From Torymus aiolomorphi (Eukaryota; Arthropoda; Insecta; Hymenoptera; Torymidae): a stretch of 64,000 nucleotides of DNA. The position numbers and the translations under genes are program-made. The stretch covers positions 63,879,583-63,943,582 of the forward strand of contig CM070874.1 in NCBI GenBank assembly GCA_036365515.1, written 5' to 3'. Shown in pieces: positions 38,501 to 47,991 of this stretch; position 1 is the first letter of the stretch; each line of letters starts with the position of its first letter. The notes under the pieces are model-generated. The model was given only the letters and a program-made list of their open reading frames with translations. It ran no database searches and was not told where the DNA came from.

Positions 38501-39137
38501 TGCCAAGTATGATCACGAATACTACGTGAACGGTTATTACGCGAAAATACCTCTTCGGTGGATGGCCTGGGAAGCTGTTCTAATGGTAAATTTAATTTTC
38601 TTTTTTCTTTAACTATCATCAACTTCCAAACCACAAAAGTTTCAAAATCCTATCAATCCGGCTAGTACCCGTTAAAAGCGTCTCTTCCACTCAATAACCC
38701 TCCCCTCAATTCCACACACTCCATCACTCCTCCGACAAAAATGAACTCTTCACTCACGCTCGACTGGGTTTTCCTCCCACCCTCAGGGCAAGTGCACGAA
38801 CCAGTCGGACGTCTGGTCGTACGCGGTGACGGCCTGGGAGATCTTCAGCAGCTGCACGGAGCTGCCTTACGCCGAGCTAACGTCCGAGCAGGTCCTGGAG
38901 AACTGCAGCCGCTGGTACCAGAGCACCAGCAGCCCCATCAGCACCTGCAGCAGCGGCATCAACAACAACGGCAACTGCAACAGCGTGAACGCGCAACAGC
39001 CGCGCGCCTTGCCACAGCCGAGTCTCTGCCCACGCGAACTCTATCGCATGATGAGCAAGTGCTGGAGTCGCAGATCGGAGGATAGGCCGAGCTTCGAGGA
39101 GATCTATCTATTCCTGAAGCGGCTGGCCTTCGACTGA
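17462..39137 (+). CDS. Ddr: Discoidin domain receptor, probable pseudokinase (14 coding exons)
   Basis: Collagen/matrix receptor of the DDR family, a single-pass membrane protein. Exons: 17462-17546, 19980-20085, 21923-22148, 25071-25218, 30578-30873, 31395-31599, 32848-33029, 35170-35581, 36398-36555, 37011-37282, 38011-38190, 38273-38365, 38444-38585, 38787-39137. They sum to 2856 nt (951 residues plus stop), all with GT/AG junctions in phase. Order: signal peptide 1-18, discoidin domain 31-185, discoidin-like domain to about 355, stalk with five N-glycosylation sequons, membrane helix about 413-435, juxtamembrane region, kinase-like domain about 645-948. Against active DDRs, the beta-3 Lys is Arg686, the alpha-C Glu appears to be Asp703, HRD is HCD (782-784) and DFG is DHA (802-804), so catalysis is doubtful. 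An in-frame TAG at 17441 supports the start. Insects have more than one DDR-like gene (for example fly Ddr and smal); which paralogue this is needs a tree. Confidence 0.93.
17547..19979 (+). other. Ddr: Ddr intron 1
   Basis: Alternates CpG-rich patches (about 17640-17830, 18770-19110, 19560-19960) with AT-rich DNA. Contains short GA tracts near 18888 and 19841. No internal gene or bounded repeat recognised. Confidence 0.6.
19980..20085 (+). CDS. Ddr: Ddr exon 2: start of the discoidin domain
   Basis: Acceptor TTCCAG, donor GTAGAT. Encodes residues 29-63 including the family signature [19 protein letters not shown], the first strand of the discoidin (F5/8C) fold with its first conserved Cys (31). 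Confidence 0.93.
20086..21922 (+). other. Ddr: Ddr intron 2
   Basis: CpG-rich at its start with a GCT/CTG tract (about 20117-20132), GA and CT tracts, then AT-rich DNA from 20600. No internal gene seen. Confidence 0.6.
21923..22148 (+). CDS. Ddr: Ddr exon 3: core of the discoidin domain
   Basis: Acceptor CTACACAG, donor GTGCGT. Encodes residues 64-139 with GAWCP, YLEVDL and TQGR motifs that line the collagen-binding face of DDR discoidin domains. Confidence 0.95.
22149..25070 (+). other. Ddr: Ddr intron 3
   Basis: Holds the foldback element at 22638-23310 and a CpG-rich block around 23460-24380; the rest is AT-rich. Confidence 0.6.
22638..23310. repeat. Foldback element with TTAA ends, about 325 bp arms
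   Basis: 673 bp palindrome starting TTAAGGTAGCTCATGCGGGC and ending with its complement. The arms pair with few mismatches down to CAATTGTTTATAAAATTCAG near the centre (about 22964-22990). TTAA at both extreme ends recalls the target site of piggyBac-type transposons, though no transposase is present. Confidence 0.85.
25071..25218 (+). CDS. Ddr: Ddr exon 4: end of the discoidin domain
   Basis: Acceptor TTTCGCAG, donor GTAAGT. Encodes residues 140-188 ending with [15 protein letters not shown] and VWE, the last conserved Cys of the discoidin fold. Confidence 0.95.
26033..26752. mobile_element. Non-autonomous DNA transposon, copy 1, carrying a tRNA-like unit
   Basis: Begins CACGGAGAGAAATTTTGTAG and ends AAATTTCTCTCCGTG, flanked on both sides by TA, as expected for a TA target-site duplication. 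A near-identical copy (about a dozen differences by eye) lies at 47215-47933 in the same orientation. No protein frame. The internal tRNA-like segment is on the - strand. Confidence 0.88.
26280..26350 (-). pseudogene. tRNA-like sequence inside the transposon, copy 1
   Basis: Read on the - strand it has a perfect A box TGGCGCAGTCGG and a near-perfect B box GGATCGAATCC about 36 nt later, then a run of eight T just downstream, the layout of an RNA polymerase III unit. It is not a normal tRNA: both ends carry GCTTCCGT in direct rather than complementary orientation, so the acceptor stem cannot form, and the anticodon stem is weak. Confidence 0.6.
28658..30339. mobile_element. Transposon built on the motif TTCCCGGTAA-ACGACTTAAGT (outer)
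   Basis: Termini TATCTGTGGGTTCCCGGTAA and its complement at the far end, paired for about 40 bp. Inside is a second related element (28816-29592). The short string around CGACTTAAGTC next to TTCCGG recurs many times in both orientations. No protein frame of note. Confidence 0.75.
28816..29592. mobile_element. Related transposon nested in the previous one
   Basis: Termini ATCTGTGGCTTCCCGGAATA and the imperfect complement (TTCCTGGAAGCCACAGAT). It shares AGAAATCGACGTTTTAAA-type sequence with the outer element. Its left half is the parent sequence of the reversed fragment at 13078-13500. Confidence 0.72.
30578..30873 (+). CDS. Ddr: Ddr exon 5: discoidin-like domain, first part
   Basis: Acceptor GCTTTCAG, donor GTGAGT. 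Encodes residues 189-287 with YDG, GLGQLTD, WVGW and ELVFEF motifs typical of the DDR discoidin-like domain, plus an NGT sequon. Confidence 0.94.
30874..31394 (+). other. Ddr: Ddr intron 5
   Basis: AT-rich, nothing recognised; a 120-codon frame on the other strand crosses into exon 6 and is a shadow. Confidence 0.6.
31395..31599 (+). CDS. Ddr: Ddr exon 6: discoidin-like domain, second part
   Basis: Acceptor CCTGCAG, donor GTACGC. Encodes residues 288-355 with [10 protein letters not shown] and [20 protein letters not shown], the closing strands of the domain. Confidence 0.92.
31600..32847 (+). other. Ddr: Ddr intron 6
   Basis: AT-rich with a duplicated TATTATTATATATA tract at about 32620-32700. 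No gene seen. Confidence 0.6.
32848..33029 (+). CDS. Ddr: Ddr exon 7: N-glycosylation-rich stalk
   Basis: Acceptor GTTCCAG, donor GTAAGC. Encodes residues 356-416: a Pro/Glu/Thr/Asn-rich linker with five N-X-T sequons (NLT, NLT, NDT, NET, NLT) before the membrane helix, and the first residues of that helix. Confidence 0.9.
33471..33623. repeat. MITE-like hairpin, TIR GGCTGTAGA
   Basis: 153 bp palindrome: GGCTGTAGAAAAAAAATTCT at the left with its complement at the right. The arms pair almost perfectly through CCGAAATCTATAAGATTTAT and TAGGCTAAAGACGAA around a short centre near 33550. Confidence 0.85.
33671..34150. repeat. Array of degenerate 10 bp units centred on GTAC
   Basis: Units of exactly 10 bp resembling ACGGAAACGT repeat in four blocks: about 11 units at 33671-33780, 7 reversed units at 33871-33940, 10 reversed units at 33981-34080 and 5 forward units at 34101-34150. 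Individual units vary at several positions but the spacing stays at 10. No coding frame. Confidence 0.8.
34172..34806. repeat. Foldback element, about 270 bp arms
   Basis: 635 bp palindrome starting ACACAACCCCACGAAAAAAA and ending with the near-complement TTTTTTGTGGGGCTGTGT. Pairing covers GGAGATATCATTAGGTATAA and AAACAATGTAGCATTGTTTG. The unpaired centre is AT-rich at about 34435-34525. Confidence 0.85.
35170..35581 (+). CDS. Ddr: Ddr exon 8: transmembrane and juxtamembrane region
   Basis: Acceptor CCCACAG, donor GTAAGG. Encodes residues 417-553: helix [16 protein letters not shown], basic stop-transfer KQRGRNK, then a long cytosolic segment with several tyrosines (YEQ, YER, YKL, YEP, YST). 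Confidence 0.93.
35582..36397 (+). other. Ddr: Ddr intron 8
   Basis: AT-rich; carries one small hairpin element at its start and nothing else recognised. Confidence 0.6.
35653..35739. repeat. Small MITE-like hairpin
   Basis: 87 bp inverted repeat: ATTAATGTCTACACTGTT at the left and AACAGTGTAGATTAAT at the right, with an AT-rich loop. Confidence 0.65.
36398..36555 (+). CDS. Ddr: Ddr exon 9: juxtamembrane region
   Basis: Acceptor TTCCAAG, donor GTGAGC. Residues 554-606 end in [12 protein letters not shown], matching the conserved YAEADI segment of vertebrate DDRs just upstream of the kinase domain. Confidence 0.9.
36556..37010 (+). other. Ddr: Ddr intron 9
   Basis: AT-rich, no bounded feature seen. 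Confidence 0.6.
37011..37282 (+). CDS. Ddr: Ddr exon 10: kinase-like N-lobe
   Basis: Acceptor CTCTTCAG, donor GTGAGT. Residues 607-696. The glycine-rich loop GEGSFGLV (654-661) is intact, but the VAVK position reads VIVR, putting Arg686 where the ATP-anchoring Lys should be. Confidence 0.94.
37283..38010 (+). other. Ddr: Ddr intron 10
   Basis: Carries the CCAGCTGG element at 37381-37620; the rest is AT-rich. Confidence 0.6.
37381..37620. repeat. MITE-like element built on CCAGCTGGA
   Basis: Ends TCCCTACTGAAAATATCCAG and its exact complement. The interior consists largely of variants of CCAGCTGGATTTCC in both orientations, including three tandem 11 bp units of CCACCTGGATT. The frame through it (repeating Trp-Ile-Pro and Leu-Glu-Ile) is a by-product. 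Confidence 0.85.
38011..38190 (+). CDS. Ddr: Ddr exon 11: alpha-C helix and hinge
   Basis: Acceptor ATTATAG, donor GTACAA. Residues 697-756 with KDFMKDM, the helix that carries the Lys-pairing Glu in active DDRs (here Asp703), and the hinge FEYGELGDL. Confidence 0.92.
38273..38365 (+). CDS. Ddr: Ddr exon 12: catalytic loop, degenerate
   Basis: Acceptor TTTTAG, donor GTAAAC. Residues 757-787 with [12 protein letters not shown] and PHCDLAARN across the junction; HRD reads HCD, with the Asp (784) kept. Confidence 0.93.
38444..38585 (+). CDS. Ddr: Ddr exon 13: activation segment, degenerate DFG
   Basis: Acceptor TTTTTCAG, donor GTAAAT. Residues 788-835. DFG reads DHA (802-804). Activation-loop tyrosines remain (806, 810, 814, 815, 819, 820) and the tyrosine-kinase motif [10 protein letters not shown] is conserved. 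Confidence 0.94.
38787..39137 (+). CDS. Ddr: Ddr exon 14: kinase-like C-lobe and stop
   Basis: Acceptor CACCCTCAG. Residues 836-951: [26 protein letters not shown], then a low-complexity Ser/Asn insert (about 881-908) before [20 protein letters not shown] and the stop TGA. The insert sits where vertebrate DDRs have a short loop. Confidence 0.94.
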   Translation, partial: GKCTNQSDVWSYAVTAWEIFSSCTELPYAELTSEQVLENCSRWYQSTSSPISTCSSGINNNGNCNSVNAQQPRALPQPSLCPRELYRMMSKCWSRRSEDRPSFEEIYLFLKRLAFD

Positions 39138-41118
39138 GCCGCGCGACTCGAGCGCTGCTCGCTCGGCGCCGAGTCGAGCAACCGCCGGTGTTTGGAACTC
39201 GTCGAGCACTATCGCGAGAGCGGCATCCTCCTCCTCGCGGGCCGGGATCGCTTCGCTATAGGGTTCCGTTCAAGTGAGAGAGTATAGCCACGGGACGGGA
39301 CCCGATATGATAGTGTGGGTCGCGACATTCGTATTTAGTAGGTGAGGGAGAGAAAGTGTGAGGAAGGAAGAAAGAGAGGGAGAAAGAGAAAGAGGGGAGC
39401 ACGACTATTTTTGCACTCTAGACACGATGAACTACTACTGTCATATATGTCGTATAATATTATACCGTTGGTAGGTCAATTATTAATCCGAGAGGTCTTT
39501 TGTTCTGTTCGCGGAAGTCACTCACTTACACACACGCACACACATTGTCGCGATATTGTCTTTAGTGCTCGAAAAGTACAAATACCTGTTGCCTATGGTT
39601 TCACGGACGGGGAGGGGGGAGGCTGCCGCCGACGCGAATATACGTCTCGGATGCCCAAAATCTCCGATCGTCCTTCCAGGAGTTCCACTGTGATAGCGTG
39701 GACGCGAGAAGAGAGAAATTAAAGCTATAAATTGAGCCGCAATCGGGGCAGGTTTTGGGAATTTGAGAAACGCGATAACAGGGGTGGGGGCACGATCGCG
39801 TGCGTGCGCGCGTGGACCAAATCGACGTTACAATCAGCTGCGGGGGGGAATAGCGAGGGCCGAGGATAATACGTGCGGGAGGCTTCGTCGCGCCTTTTTA
39901 TCAATTAGGAAAAGAGAGAGAGGGGAGGAGATGCAGAGAGGGGAAAGGAGAGGAGATATTTTTTGCAATGTAGGACAAAAATCAAGGCGGAGATCGGAAT
40001 CGCGCACGAAAGAGAGAGAGAGAGGGTCGAAGAATTGTGGGACGAAGGAGAATGAATTTTTGTCTCTGGACTGATGTTTAACTGACTTCCATATTTATAT
40101 ACCTTTTGAATTTGCAAATTTTATTTTGCGATTATTCTTGTTACGATGATAATAGATATTGTTGATGCATCTTCATTTTCTAGAAATAAGACACGTTCTG
40201 TTGATGTGAGATTAATTTTTATGTCATACATACTTTCTCGTGATTGAAAAGCTTACCAAAGATCCTATTACCTCAGAATTTTTCACGTAAATTTCTATAG
40301 TGAAGCGACATGTAAGTGTTATATTGTGACTATCACGAAAAATGTAAAGATAAAAGAAATGGTGTCCTTTCTAAACGATATTGTATAATCCTAAGCGCCG
40401 TTAGTAGATTTTCTAATGTTAAAACATTGCCAACTTGATGGGTTTCACAGTCAACAATTACAAGTAATTGTAAAATTATCGATTGAAGCAGTAGTTCCTT
40501 TAGTAGCAAAGCACTAAATTTTGTACAGTAATTTTACGATTACTTGAACTAACAAACTGGTTATAATATACATATACATGTATTTTTCTTTTTCGTTCTC
40601 TTAGATTGTAAGATAGTAGTCACACACGTTTTAGAATAAGCTTACATTGTAAGTCATATCTTATAAGGGACAAAATGAGATAGTTCATTGGTGAACGATA
40701 AGAGATGTGTAAAAAAACTTAAATCCTAGATGTAAGATTCCATTTCCGTTCAATTATTAAAGTAATAGTCACTTTAATAATATAATTTTAAGGGTCAAGT
40801 TTAATCTATTTATTCTATTGTTCGTTGAATGAATTTTCCCATTTCATTCAGAGGAGCTCGGATGTTACTGTTTCGCTGATAATCAACTAATTAATTTTGT
40901 AAGGAATTGAAAAGCTCGAAAAAATATTACCGAAACATAGAAAAATAATGCCATAAAAAAACGTAAAGAAAAAACAAGTGTACAATGATCTCATCGAACG
41001 AAAACAGAAAGATCCGACATATCCTGAAGAGAAATTTCAAGCGGAAATAGTGAAAAATATTTTTGAAATCATCGCTCTCTATATTAAGCAACTTCGTTTC
41101 GACAAAAACTTTGTCACA

Positions 41119-41160
41119 TGCACACACACACACACACACATACACATACACGCACACACA
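41119..41160 (+). repeat. CA microsatellite
   Basis: Uninterrupted CA units, then an interrupted tail with TACACATACACG. Confidence 0.9.
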
Positions 41161-43180
41161 TCAGACGCATAAGTCCATCGATCCTCAATCATAAGAATCT
41201 TCCACTAGTCGTCGTGATTTTTGTATTATAATTAATATATAAGCTCACGAATTCGTTTTTGGTGTGAGAAAATCGTGCCAACTTAGCGCGCCCACGCGAC
41301 ACGCTCAGATTAGATTTACTCCTCTAAACGTAATTCTAAGCCTAGTCGACGTAAGACTGTTGTAAAATACAAAGCGCGTTATTCGCTGCTATTCGCTGCT
41401 GTTTAGGTATGCGAAAGTCGCTCGGCGAATAAAAGTGTCACGTTTTTTTCTTTCTTTTCGTTAGAATCTATCGTATGCGAATACTGCCGGTATCAATATA
41501 TCTTCCATCAGTGAAATTAAGTACCAACGTTATGATACTCCTTTATAGTTTGTAAATCTTCTCATTTGCCTACGATATATTCTAACGAGAAATATAATAA
41601 AATCCTTGACGTAAGATTCCATATTATGTTCACTGTATATGACACAAAGTACGATGTTTTATAAGATTTCGTGGTTATCGACATATCCAATCGATGCAGA
41701 TATATATACTTTTAATAAGTTACGAAAAAGAGGAAGAAAAGAAAAAAAATTGCGTTTCTTTTCCATTTAATTTTGATAGAATAGCATATATCTATTACTA
41801 TAGTATATAATCATTTGTTCTCCGTACTATAAATTCGATCTTCCATATATAAAAATGATATTTGTAACAAAAAGTATTTCGAAAACATTGCCAATGATAT
41901 GTACAAAAAGTTATACAAGGAATAGAGATACTTATTATATGATTTTTCGTAAAAGAAAAACGTGTATAACTGAATGTGAAAAAGTTTTCAGTGTTTTCGA
42001 GCATCGCTATACTCTAATCTAGCCTCACATCGTCATTCATTTTCACTCATTCATTTTGTACATTAATCGAGCTATTAGGATCTCCATCCGAGTAAGGTGT
42101 GTCCAAATACCGATAAGGAACGAAAACGAAACGCTGTAATTAAACTGCCACACATCAGACTCGCACTGTGTTATAAATATATACATACATACATACCATA
42201 TACAAAAAAAAATCAATGCGCCCGCACGCTACTGCGGAATTTCCATAACGCGAGGGGCTTAGCTACTTTCTCCCTTTCGCGCTGCCTCCCAATTACCGGC
42301 CGCGTATAATACGCACGGGGCGTGGTGTACAGGTGGCCGAGCCAATCGCCGATTAAAGGCTCGCAGCGGAGTATGTAGGCGACGTTGCGTTACGGAGATT
42401 CCGCATGTACGCGGTATGGTGTACGTGTTGCTAAACATCACATCTTCACATATCCTTATTTTCATTCGTATAATATGTATACATATTATACATAAATTTA
42501 TTGTATGGATATACGGATAAAGGAAACGCGCGTTTTTTTCCGAATCATTGAACATCGTGTATGATGCTGCAATGCAACGCGAATGCAGTTTTTACGAACT
42601 TTCTGATCATCACCGCCACGATATCAGTAATTTTAAGACTTGAACCGTATATAATATATATATAGTATGATATCAACTTTGGATAACGAATGGAGAATGT
42701 AATTGAAGCGTGTAGAGAAGTATTGGAATTTAACGGAGAATTTTGTCCCGAATTGGTGAAATTGCATATCGAAAGCTGACGATTACATATCTAAAGAATT
42801 TTCATATCATTTATTTATTATATATATAAAATACGATAGATTATCCATATATTTATTTATATTCAAAAGTATTAAATATGTATATGTATACAAAAATGAA
42901 CAATGAAATTTTACTAAAAATCTCGAGTTAAATTCCGATAAATAGGTGTTAACGAACGAAGGGATAAGTGATCCTCTGTATATTTCAGTATAGCGAATAA
43001 CAAAGCGCGACGCCGTAGCCTGTAACATCTGTAAATCTCGTTTAACCCGAAGCATCGTGTGCACAGGAAAAGTAGAAGCAGTAAAAAGCATTAGATAATA
43101 TTTTATCGATTTTACGGTAAAAAGAGCATAAATCCGCAATCAAAAAAAAAAAGTGCAATCCCATAGTAGATCGCGTAGCA

Positions 43181-43298
<118 letters not shown>

Positions 43299-44300
43299 GT
43301 GAGAGTCTGCGAGAGGTTGAAAGAAAGCGAGAAATGCGAGATAGACAAAAGTAAAATTAATATTTATGAGGGGGACGAGACAAGCATTTTCTCGACTACG
43401 TGTACAATTGTATAACCGAATACGGGGGAAATGCCAAGGTAACCGAGACAACGACGAAATTAAATTTCGTTTGCCAAAGTATTAGTGTACTAGTCGCATT
43501 AAAGGAAAATTACAAATGACGATTAAACAAAGCTTAATAAAAATAAAAGAAATAATAAGCACGCTTGTAATTTGGATTTCGTTGCATTTTACGAAAGTGT
43601 ATTAAGAAAAAGAAAGAGAAAGAGAGAGAAAAGAAAGCTGGATGATGCATTCGTTCGATGAGAGGACGCTACTGTTTCATTTCAGAGCTAAGAGACAATC
43701 AATTTCGTAAATGTTATCAGATCGTCGAAATGAATGTAATTGTAAAATACGAGTGAATTCTATTTTATGATGCGTTATTAGTTAATCGAAGGATTTTCCG
43801 TTGAACGAAAAATAGATGGAATTAAGACGGCGAGAGAAAACAAAAAAAAAAAAAGATGGAGATAAAGAAAAAAGTATCATTTTGCTCTGTGTACAGGCGG
43901 ATATTCGTATAGTAAGTGGTTCCGAGAAAATTTACCAATTAAGTCATTAAAAAAAAAAAAAAAATGAAAAACACATACGAACACGAGTACACGCGTTTTA
44001 CATCGTATATAAATATATAATATATTAGAATCGTATTTTCGACCTACACAAGTGAACGTTTCAAAAGCATATTATAACGACGAGATAAAGAGGATGACGA
44101 AAACATACACATCTAACACACACGTGCGCCAGAGAAGAAGAATCACGTAGAGCGTAAAGTACTTTATCAATTTTTATCGAATGACTCGTAGATCTATATA
44201 CCTAAGCATAATCCAAAATTTGTAACATGAATTACCGTAACTTCATCGAAAATTATATTCTTAATATTTCCAGTGTTATAATCAATAAAAATTGTTATAC

Positions 44301-47090
44301 TGTGTGACATTTTCGCTTGAATCGAATGAAATTGACATATCAGTCGCCTGTGTAATTAAAGTGCAAGTCTTTTTTGTTTGCAACCTTATATAAATGTTCC
44401 TTTAAAAACAGCATTTTAATTTAGCACTTACAAACTTGTTAAACTTTTTTTATACTTTATAATTAATGACTTACTTTATAATGAATACTTTACATACTAC
44501 TTCAAAATTTATTTTTGAACACAAATGTTTTTTTAACTTATTATTGTTTAATATTACTTTTTAGTATATGAAACCAAATATTTTATTGAAGTACAGTAGT
44601 AATTAAGTATTTCATACATAATAATTGAAGTCACTTCTTTTTTCCGATTTTCTATATTTCTTATTTGTATCTGTAAAAAATTAAATTGTTGCCCTAAGAA
44701 TGTATATGATATTTTCAGTTCTTACTTTCAATATTTCTTAACGATTACTTAATATTATTTTCTATTTCATGTTTATACTATAACTATTTCCATAAGTTTT
44801 AAGATTATTTTCATTTCCACCATATAGTAGAAAACGAAGGTAAGTACAATATAAAATATACATTTCATTTTATATTTTTATATAAAAAAAAAAAATAAAA
44901 ATAAAAATAAAATAAATTAATGTGCATTTATAAACTGGATAGCGATGAATTAAACTTATCAATATTTTTAAAATACAGATAGCTTATTATGATAACTATG
45001 ATGCAGGTGTTTGTAGATAAATATCAATCTTCTTATGACAATACTATATCAAATTAAGGATTTCATTGTTTCGTTACTTAAGATATTGATTTTTTTAGAT
45101 TTTTAATTGAATGATAATTATTAATACATAATTAATACATACACATAAATTTATATTAAACATTGCAGTTTAGGTGATACGCGGTCTATCTGTTATCGAC
45201 GATTGCAGGGACGCGTTCCTCTCATTCAATTTTCAATTTTAAGAAAAAATCTGTTTGATATGTTGTAGTCGTTTACTAAATCTACAACGTGTCAAAGAGT
45301 TATTTTTTGAAAATTCAAAATTGAAAGAGAAAAACGGGTCCCTGCAATTGTCCGTAATAGGGGGGTCGCACATCATCTGAAAGGAAATACTATTGAAACG
45401 GATCTGTACCCATAAAAAACTTTTATTTTACATTCGAGGAAAATAGTATTCAACCGGTTCCTATATATACTATTTATCCTTCGTAAAATGTGTAATTATA
45501 CAAAATTTAAAATAATCCAGCGGCAACAACAGTGGTTTGTAATATTTTAATGCAGTCGTAAACGTATACCCGTATACGAAAGTTATAATGTATTTTGACC
45601 ATTCCAAAAAAAATTTGAGTGTTTTGTCGGAAAGTGGAGACATTAATTATTATTAACAATTTTTTTAAAGAAATCGTAAAATAACACTTCTAAGTCATGG
45701 AAACACTTTTTTATAGCTAAATTTGCACAATCTGAACAAAAGAAGGTTAATTATTTCATAAATTTCAACCGATCAAATTAAAATCGCATTTTTGCGTAAT
45801 TCAACCGCTTAGTTACTTCCATACAATTAAACAATTTTTTAATTTATTGTTTATTAATTATTACATTTTTTAAATATTTTTCTTTTACTTTAAGTTCCAA
45901 TGATATTGGCTCTTGGAAAGTCTAGTCGCGCGTTTAGAGCGACTCAATTAAGTGCGCGAAGATATAAAATTTAGGGGTTTCTTATTTATATAGCCGATAT
46001 AAATATTATGAATTTTACTCTGACGTACAGATTTTTCTATTTAAACATTACAAGTTCTTGCGCTTTTTCGTTATGTAATTAATATAGTAAATTATTTCTT
46101 TATAAAAAGATGAAGATCCATTAATATAAATGTCGTCAAGCAGATAACGGAAAAGACCAGTTATGTATACCATTTATAATATAATTCTTGGAGCGACAAT
46201 GCTGATTTAACCTATATGCACTTGCTGGATTGAATTAGCTAAAGAAATTACAAGACGATTTTTGAAAGTTATAATTGAGAGCGAAAATTTGAAGGGGATG
46301 TGTACGTGTGGACGGTCACGAAAAAACCGTGCTGCTCCGAAAGATATTTTAAACGGTGTTGAATGTAAATTATTATACTTATTCGTTATTGTTATTTAAG
46401 GATATACACGTGAACAATTATTTGGAAGGGATTAAGTATAAATAATAGCTTATTAGTGATTGATTAGAAAAGTAAGTCATATATTTTCTGGAATTTTACT
46501 GTACCGCGTTTTCGTGCATGCTGAATATTGAAATATTACGTAATATATGTTACGTTTTGCCATCGATTCTATTTGCCCTCAAAAAAGACCTTTATGTGAC
46601 CTCTTAACTACATCAGGGTATATAATACTTAACTTTTTGAAATTATATACATACCTAAGTCATCAACTACATTATGGGTACCACACATCAAGGAGCGCGG
46701 GAGCGTTCCGAAGGCAAGTATAGAAGAAACGTAAAGGAGCGACCCGTGCTACATATACATTGAAATGGGTCTACGAAAAATTCAATGCGCTTTTACGTAT
46801 ATTGCGTTAGTTTTTACTATATAACATATCCCTCTTAATCGAAAGCCATTTCATTGCTCTACTCAAATCAAAACATTTTATTTAAAAAGATTATCTCGTT
46901 CAGAAGATATAGAGAGCTGAATTTTTTTATGTGCGATTTCCTTTTTATACTTTTCTTCTCCTTATTCCGGCGTCCGGTTTGCAGCTCTTACGACACTTCT
47001 GGTTGTCGTCTATCTTACGCTTGTATATATATATGCACACCCGTATCTGATCGATCTAACCTTACATACAACATGTCAGTATTTTTTTAT
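44301..47090. other. AT-rich intergenic DNA
   Basis: Only a hairpin element at about 45175-45374 is recognised. No domain-bearing frame. Confidence 0.45.
45175..45374. repeat. MITE-like hairpin, GATTGCAGGGAC arms
   Basis: The left arm carries CGACGATTGCAGGGACGCG and ATTCAATTTTCAATTTT; the right arm carries ATTCAAAATTGAAAGAG and GGGTCCCTGCAATTGTCCG. The centre near 45275 includes TTTACTAAATCTACAACG. The outer ends are less certain than the inner arms. Confidence 0.7.
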
Positions 47091-47123
47091 TTACAAATGT
47101 TATCATATCGTGAGTTAGTTAAT
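47091..47123 (+). repeat. 33 bp direct repeat, left copy
   Basis: Identical to 47959-47991; similarity continues weakly beyond (AAAGATCTCAAG). The two copies bracket the transposon at 47215-47933. Confidence 0.75.
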
Positions 47124-47214
47124 AACACATTTCAAAGATCTCAAGAAGTTGCTAGATTGTTTAGGTTAAGAACTTATTCTTAGCAATCTAAGAAGAAGAA
47201 TTTTTATCTATCTA

Positions 47215-47933
47215 CACGGAGAGAAATTTTGTAGTGAAAATTACAAATATTCGAGACTAAATTACCAGTTTCTATGGTAATGGATGGACAGACTGACAAT
47301 TTCAAACTTTTTACCAAAGTGCCTTGGTAAAATTTTTTTTTAGTTAATTTAAATTTAAAAAATGAACTTTTTTTATCCATATTGATGGATATATAGTATT
47401 TTAATATAGAAATAGAAACAGAAACAAGGATGAAAAAACATTAAACTGAAAAAAATTTTTACGGAAGCGGGATTCGATCCGACGATCTTTAGGTTGAGAG
47501 TCCGACGTTCTACCGACTGCGCCACGGAAGCTGTTACCAACAGTCATTTGAATCGCCGTTATTACTTACTGAAAATATGTGTATTGTTTTCATTTTAACG
47601 TCGCGCACGCGTCTAGTATCAATCTTCTGAAACGCAATAATGCGCAGTGCGCATGCGCGAATACACAAATACCAGGTTATTTGGCAAAATTTATCAGTTT
47701 TCTTAGTAAAAATTCTTAGGTTACCCTGTAAAAATGACTAGATCTCAATTTTTACCAGTGTGTCTGGTAATTTTTATTCCGATAATTTGGTATTTTTTTT
47801 AAGTGGTTATGGTAGTTTTTCCTGGGAAACTTATAAATTGTATTAGAAACCTGGGAATATCACGGCTTTTGACAGTCTATCCATGCACTACCAAGGCACC
47901 TTGGTAATTTTTACTCTAAAATTTCTCTCCGTG
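47215..47933. mobile_element. Non-autonomous DNA transposon, copy 2, carrying a tRNA-like unit
   Basis: Same ends (CACGGAGAGAAATTTTGTAG, complement at the right), TA flanks and internal order as copy 1 at 26033-26752. The close identity implies recent movement. Confidence 0.88.
47461..47531 (-). pseudogene. tRNA-like sequence inside the transposon, copy 2
   Basis: Identical to the copy-1 segment except for one base in the region after the anticodon loop. A box, B box and downstream T run (seven T) are all kept. Confidence 0.6.
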
Positions 47934-47958
47934 TATTATTTTATAGATATACTACATT

Positions 47959-47991
47959 TTACAAATGTTATCATATCGTGAGTTAGTTAAT
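47959..47991 (+). repeat. 33 bp direct repeat, right copy
   Basis: Right partner of 47091-47123. The distance to the transposon ends differs on the two sides, so it is not a simple target-site duplication. Confidence 0.75.

Noticed and set aside
40978..41172. Frame starting MYNDLIERKQKDPTYPEEK
   Set aside because: Looks protein-like at first but ends in a CA microsatellite translation and has no homology I recognise; more likely chance in untranslated DNA.
46854..47183. 109-codon frame
   Set aside because: Crosses one copy of a 33 bp noncoding direct repeat; no domain, AT-driven composition.
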